Shown here: piece after piece, positions 60,542 to 64,000 of the stretch | Position numbering within the stretch: position 1 is the first letter of the stretch | Layout: every line of letters begins with the position of its first letter | Assembly (NCBI RefSeq): GCF_007558815.1 | Contig: NZ_VLTJ01000029.1 | Coordinates: 310,001-374,000 of the forward strand | DNA length: 64,000 nucleotides | Direction: 5' to 3' | Source: Verticiella sediminum | Lineage (GTDB): Bacteria; Pseudomonadota; Gammaproteobacteria; Burkholderiales; Burkholderiaceae_B | The notes under the pieces: generated by a model | Database searches by the model: none | Told to the model about the DNA's origin: nothing | Seen by the model: only the letters and a program-made list of their open reading frames with translations | Translations under genes and position numbers: made by a program

Positions 60542-60619
60542 ACGCCGCGGCATTTGTTCCGGCGTAGCGGACACCGCCATGGGCGCCGAGCCCCGAGGGA
60601 CCACGCGCCGGACGAGGCA

Positions 60620-61756
60620 TCAGCGCGGTTCGCGCTCCTGCCCGAACACGGCTTCCAGCGACTCCGCATCGAGCACGGCCCGCGCCCAGCGCAGCAGGTC
60701 CTGATCGGTGGCCTGGCCCAGGCGCGCCTGCACCCAGGCAGGAAGCTCGGGGCCGAAACGGGTGTGCAACTGCTGCGCGAGCAGTTCGGCCTGGCCGGCG
60801 AGTCGGCCCTCTTCCCGGCCCTCTTCCCGGCCTTCGTATCGCCCTTCCCGCCGGGCTTGGGCAAACCAGTCCTTGACGCGTTCGGCCAGCATGATGTGCA
60901 CCTCCGAGAGGGTTTGAGCCTGCTGCAGGCTGGCATCGATTCTACCGCCGCGCGCGGGTAGGAAGACTTCGCGGATCCAGTCCACCAGCACGCGTCGCAG
61001 CGTGGCGTGCTGCTCGGCGGGCAGCAGCTCGTCGAGCCGGGCAACGAGGCCCGGCAGCGCCTGGGCATCGTCCTGCAGTTCCATGCGAAAGAACACCGCG
61101 CAGGCGTTGGCCAGGCGCTGCAGGTGCGCGGGATCCAGCGTGTTGAGATCGATCAGCAGGAAGTCGATCGACGGGTTGAAGCGAAGCAGCGCCTGCGGCA
61201 AGTGCGACTGGCACTGGCGCAGCGAAGTCTTGCCCCGCCAGCGGCGGCGGCCGTTGTAGAGCACCACCGGCAGGATGGCCGGATAAGGCCCGGCGCCCGG
61301 GATCTCCCTGGCATCGATCAGCGAATGCAGAAGCAGGGTGACGTACTCCAGGATGCGCAGCGCCATGCGTTCGTCCGGGCGGGACTGCAATTCGAGCAGC
61401 ACGTAGACATACGCCCAGGCGGTATCGTTTTCCGGCGCGCTGCGCTGGCGTGTGGCTCGGGCCCGGCTCGACACCTGCCCGCTCTGCCGCGTCTCCTGCG
61501 GCGTCGTGTGCCGCCGCCGCAGGCGCCAGAGCAGGTCGGCGCTGCGATGCCGCCTGTCGTGGCCCACCCAGTGCGTGTCCTTGCGCTCGAGCGAATCCAG
61601 TTCCCAGCCTTCGAGCAGCGGCGAGGGAAAGAAGCCGCGGATGAGTTCAGCCATCATGTGCTGGTGGCCGAAGATCTGGCGGTAGGTACCGTCGTGCGGA
61701 TGGTGGGGGCGGTCGTCGGCTTCGTATCGAATTCGCGGTTGGGGCTTGGGCGGCAT
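60620..61756 (-). CDS. Rpn/YhgA-like PD-(D/E)XK nuclease family protein
   Basis: 378 residues. The N-terminal HDGTYRQIFGHQHMMAELIRGF and the later YVYVLLELQSRPDERMALRIL (the E.Q nuclease strand) are typical of Rpn recombination-promoting nucleases. A charged repeat with EGR units (EGRYEGREEGREEGRLAG, near residue 300) precedes a C-terminal DUF4351 domain (LLAQQLHTRFGPELP). Rpn proteins are strain-variable and linked to DNA cleavage and phage defence in some bacteria. The start is uncertain; an ATG at 61813 lacks a ribosome binding site too. Convergent with the FAD oxidoreductase gene. Confidence 0.82.
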   Translation of the reverse strand: MPPKPQPRIRYEADDRPHHPHDGTYRQIFGHQHMMAELIRGFFPSPLLEGWELDSLERKDTHWVGHDRRHRSADLLWRLRRRHTTPQETRQSGQVSSRARATRQRSAPENDTAWAYVYVLLELQSRPDERMALRILEYVTLLLHSLIDAREIPGAGPYPAILPVVLYNGRRRWRGKTSLRQCQSHLPQALLRFNPSIDFLLIDLNTLDPAHLQRLANACAVFFRMELQDDAQALPGLVARLDELLPAEQHATLRRVLVDWIREVFLPARGGRIDASLQQAQTLSEVHIMLAERVKDWFAQARREGRYEGREEGREEGRLAGQAELLAQQLHTRFGPELPAWVQARLGQATDQDLLRWARAVLDAESLEAVFGQEREPR

Positions 61757-61919
61757 GGCGGCGCATCGGATGGGCACGATGCCAGCATGCCGGGCCGGGC
61801 CGAGACGCGCCATTGTGGAACGTGCCTACGTGCTCGCGGCGGCTTGCCGCGCTGCGCGGCCTGGCCGAGGCTGAGGCTTGCCTGGGCGCAAGGATGCGGC
61901 AACTTCGAGCCGTTGAGAG

Positions 61920-61950
61920 GCGCAGCTTTCCGCTCAGCGGAAAGCTGCGC
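61920..61950. promoter_or_regulatory. 31-bp perfect palindrome, candidate operator or hairpin
   Basis: GCGCAGCTTTCCGCT (61920-61934) and AGCGGAAAGCTGCGC (61936-61950) are perfect 15-bp arms around one base. It lies 91 bp before the aldolase gene, in the divergent region with the Rpn gene. The TTTCCGC...GCGGAAA core resembles binding sites of IclR-family regulators, and an IclR gene lies downstream at 63636. It could also act as an RNA hairpin. Confidence 0.5.
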
Positions 61951-62041
61951 ATTCGCGCTTGCGAGAGCTGACGCTGCGCACCAAGATCCGGATTCAGCGC
62001 CCGGCCACCGCACCGGGCGCGCCCATCCCTTCGGATCGCCC

Positions 62042-62779
62042 ATGTCGCCTACCCCCCCCACCGATGCGGTCGAGATCGGCACTTTCGCCAAGATCGCTTC
62101 GCCCCACGTCATCGAGCTGCTCGGGCTGAGCGGGCTCGACTTCGCCGTGATCGACGCCGAGCATGCTCCCATCGGCATCGACCAGATCGATCTCCTGATG
62201 CTGGCCGGCCGCGCGGTCGGGTTGCCGCTGTGCGTGCGCGTCCCGGACCAGCTTCCCGCCACGCTGCTGCGCGTACTCGATACGGGCGCCGCGGGCGTGC
62301 TGGTCCCGCACGTCGACAGCGCGGAGCAAGCCGCCGCGGTGGTCGGCGCCTGTCGCTATCGCCGAGGCACGCGCGGCTACTCAGGATCGACCCGGTTCGC
62401 CGGCTACGGCACGCAGGGGATGCGCGCGACCCTGGACGCGGCCGACGACGTGCTCGTCATGTGCCAGATCGAAAGCGTGCAGGCGGTCCAGGCCTGCGCC
62501 GACATCGCCGCCACGCCGGGCGTGGACGGCGTGTTCGTGGGCCGCGCCGACCTGGCGCTGTCGATGGGACTGGAAAGCGCCCAGGCGCCGGAAGTCCTCG
62601 CCGCCACGCAGACCGTCATCCGCGCCGGCCTTGCCCACGGCAAGCGCGTCGGCGTGCTCGTGAACAGCCTGGACGAGCGCGAAGCCTATGCCCGCCAGGG
62701 CGTGACTTGGTTCATCCAGGGTTCCGACCAGGGGCTGCTGCTGCAAGGCGCGCGCAGCCTCGTTCCCGCCCACCGTTGA
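62042..62779 (+). CDS. HpcH/HpaI-family class II aldolase
   Basis: 245 residues. TIM barrel with LDFAVIDAEHAPIG (His), VLVPHVDSAEQA, MCQIESVQAVQ (metal-ligand Glu) and VDGVFVGRADLALSMGL (metal-ligand Asp). These enzymes cleave or form 4-hydroxy-2-oxo acids using Mg or Mn, releasing pyruvate. Immediately followed by a cupin gene and an IclR regulator gene, suggesting a sugar-acid or aromatic side pathway. The substrate cannot be assigned. Confidence 0.88.
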   Translation: MSPTPPTDAVEIGTFAKIASPHVIELLGLSGLDFAVIDAEHAPIGIDQIDLLMLAGRAVGLPLCVRVPDQLPATLLRVLDTGAAGVLVPHVDSAEQAAAVVGACRYRRGTRGYSGSTRFAGYGTQGMRATLDAADDVLVMCQIESVQAVQACADIAATPGVDGVFVGRADLALSMGLESAQAPEVLAATQTVIRAGLAHGKRVGVLVNSLDEREAYARQGVTWFIQGSDQGLLLQGARSLVPAHR

Positions 62780-62790
62780 CCCGTTTCATC

Positions 62791-63627
62791 ATGACACTCC
62801 CTCTTGACGCCTCCGTCCACGATTTCTCGCCCGGGCCGCCCCAGCAGGAAACCTCGCATGCCCGCTGCTGGATCACCCGGGCCGCCAACTTCGTCGTGAT
62901 GTACATGCAGGCGCGCCCCGGCGCCATGCTGGTGCGCGATGCACAACCCGACGAGTACATGGTGTTCTGCGTCGATGCGCTCGCGCGCGTGCGCGCCGGC
63001 ACCGAGGCGGCCACGCTGCAATCCGGGACGCTCGCGATCGTCCCGCCCGGCGCCAGCCGGATCGACATCGAAGCCGAGGGAACGCTGGTACTGCTTTTCT
63101 CGAATCGCGCCACCGACCTGCTCGCGCTGGCGGCGAACGCCGCGCACTACGAGGCCGGCGCGCCCGGCGTGGCGCCGCTGGCCGACCTGCCCGAGCCGGC
63201 CGGCGGCTTCGCGCTGCGCACTTATCGGGTGGCCGAGCACCGGCCGACAGACGGCAATATGTGCGTCTTCCGCAGCCGCAACCTGATGCTCAACATCATG
63301 CTGCCGCGCCAGGCGCCGCGCAACACGCGCGCGCTCAGCCCGCACCAGCACGAAGACTTCGAGCAGGGCTCGATGGCGCTGCGCGGCGACTGGGTGCACC
63401 ATCTGCGCTACCCCTGGACCAAGGACATGTCGCAATGGCGCGAGGATGTGCACATGTCCATCGGCAGCCCGTCGTTGCTGGTGATTCCACCCAAGGTCAT
63501 CCACACCAGCCGCAACGTGAGCGAGGGCGAATCCTGGCTGCTCGACATCTTCGCCCCGCCGCGCGCCGACTTCTGCGCCCGGCCCGGCATGGTGCGCAAC
63601 GCGCAGGACTATCCCTACGTGGGCTGA
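62791..63627 (+). CDS. Cupin-fold protein of unknown function
   Basis: 278 residues with two cupin-like halves: GAMLVRDAQPDEYMVFCVD with LQSGTLAIVPPGASRIDIE in the first, and LSPHQHEDFEQGSMALRGDW with LLVIPPKVIHTSRNVSEGES in the second. The second half has the HxH...E...H set for metal binding; the first half lacks the histidines. It may be a bicupin isomerase or dioxygenase. It starts 12 bp after the aldolase gene and presumably acts in the same pathway. Confidence 0.75.
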   Translation: MTLPLDASVHDFSPGPPQQETSHARCWITRAANFVVMYMQARPGAMLVRDAQPDEYMVFCVDALARVRAGTEAATLQSGTLAIVPPGASRIDIEAEGTLVLLFSNRATDLLALAANAAHYEAGAPGVAPLADLPEPAGGFALRTYRVAEHRPTDGNMCVFRSRNLMLNIMLPRQAPRNTRALSPHQHEDFEQGSMALRGDWVHHLRYPWTKDMSQWREDVHMSIGSPSLLVIPPKVIHTSRNVSEGESWLLDIFAPPRADFCARPGMVRNAQDYPYVG

Positions 63628-63635
63628 CGCCGCTC

Positions 63636-64000
63636 TCAGCCCAACGACAAGGCGTGGTTGGCCTTGTTCGCCGCCTCGCGGATGACCGGCAGGAACTCCG
63701 CAAGCATCTGTTCGGCGGACACACGCGACGACGGCGCGCCGACATTCATCGCCGCGACGACGTTGCCCTGGCGATCGCGCAAGGGCACGGCGATCGAGCG
63801 CAGGCCGATCTCGAACTCCTCGTTCACCATGATCCAGCCCTGCCCGCGCGCCACATCAAGCGCCTCGAAGAACGCGTCGTCATCGACGATGGTGTGCGGG
63901 GTATGCCGCTGCAACGGATTTTCCTTGAGATACTGGGCAACGACGCTGCGCGGCTGGTAGGCGAGCAGCAGCCTGCCCATGGCCGACACGGCCGCGGGCA
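63636..64000 (-). CDS. IclR-family regulator, C-terminal part
   Basis: The frame is open to the right window edge, so only the last ~121 codons are seen. SAMGRLLLAYQP, GWIMVNEEFEIGLRSIAVPLRDRQGNVVAAMNVGAPSS and LAEFLPVIREAA (in order) are the GAF-like effector domain of IclR regulators. The DNA-binding domain lies beyond 64000. Convergent with the cupin gene; the palindrome at 61920 is a possible target. Confidence 0.87.
   Translation of the reverse strand, partial: PAAVSAMGRLLLAYQPRSVVAQYLKENPLQRHTPHTIVDDDAFFEALDVARGQGWIMVNEEFEIGLRSIAVPLRDRQGNVVAAMNVGAPSSRVSAEQMLAEFLPVIREAANKANHALSLG

Noticed and set aside
1-64000. tRNA, rRNA, CRISPR arrays, insertion sequences and phage genes
   Set aside because: None recognised; no spaced direct-repeat array, no transposase with terminal repeats and no attachment-site duplication was seen. 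The Rpn-like gene is related to transposase-like families but lacks terminal repeats.

Overview
The window is 64 kb of GC-rich DNA from a betaproteobacterium, most likely an Alcaligenaceae member close to Bordetella or Achromobacter. The reasons are eight Bug-type periplasmic receptors, the slyX/mltA/apaG/rpe/gph housekeeping block, and the ubiH-like/dsbC pair. No rRNA, tRNA, CRISPR array, insertion sequence or prophage gene was seen.

Layout. 1-2006: end of a UbiH-type flavin monooxygenase, dsbC, a glutathione-transferase-like gene. 2150-9943: an envelope-stress and efflux block (BaeS/BaeR-like two-component system, Spy-like chaperone, MacA, MacB, NodT-type outer-membrane lipoprotein). 9973-16167: an unknown membrane-anchored protein, then a GntR regulator with two Bug receptors, an old-yellow-enzyme/2,4-dienoyl-CoA-reductase-like flavoprotein and an isochorismatase-fold protein. 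16359-46411: a 30-kb catabolic island. 46608-49843: MFS transporter, ArsR-like regulator, Bug receptor. 50029-53509: slyX, mltA, apaG, rpe, gph. 53582-60541: 2-aminoethylphosphonate uptake and breakdown (LysR regulator, ABC transporter, PhnX, FAD oxidase). 60620-64000: Rpn-like nuclease, HpcH/HpaI aldolase, cupin, truncated IclR regulator.

The island is the striking part. It encodes a CoA ligase, four intact class III CoA-transferase-fold proteins (one with the residues of alpha-methylacyl-CoA racemase), two acyl-CoA dehydrogenases, four crotonases (one MenB/BadI-like), two SDRs, 3-hydroxyacyl-CoA dehydrogenases (one of PaaH type split in two), a MaoC hydratase with a cysteine-less thiolase-like protein and a DUF35 protein (an arrangement like the Ltp2-ChsH2 retro-aldolase of steroid side-chain breakdown), a hotdog thioesterase, and Bug receptors. 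I infer uptake and beta-oxidation-like breakdown of a branched or alicyclic (terpenoid- or steroid-like) carboxylic acid. The substrate is unknown.

Two paralogous sigma-54 enhancer-binding proteins (31882-33573, 43954-45642) sit inside the island. By eye I found nine sigma-54 (-24/-12) promoters, all GG-N10-GC, before the transcription units of the island, and a recurring TGTC-N9-GACA inverted repeat about 75-115 bp upstream of most of them. I propose a previously undescribed sigma-54 regulon whose enhancer is TGTC-N9-GACA.

Gene-free stretches over 300 bases are all within or beside the island: 16168-16569, 20194-20589, 31487-31881, 34754-35309, 43448-43953 and 46141-46607. Each holds at least one of these promoters and an enhancer candidate. 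20194-20589 also holds the remnant of a racemase-like gene. Nothing else was recognised in them.
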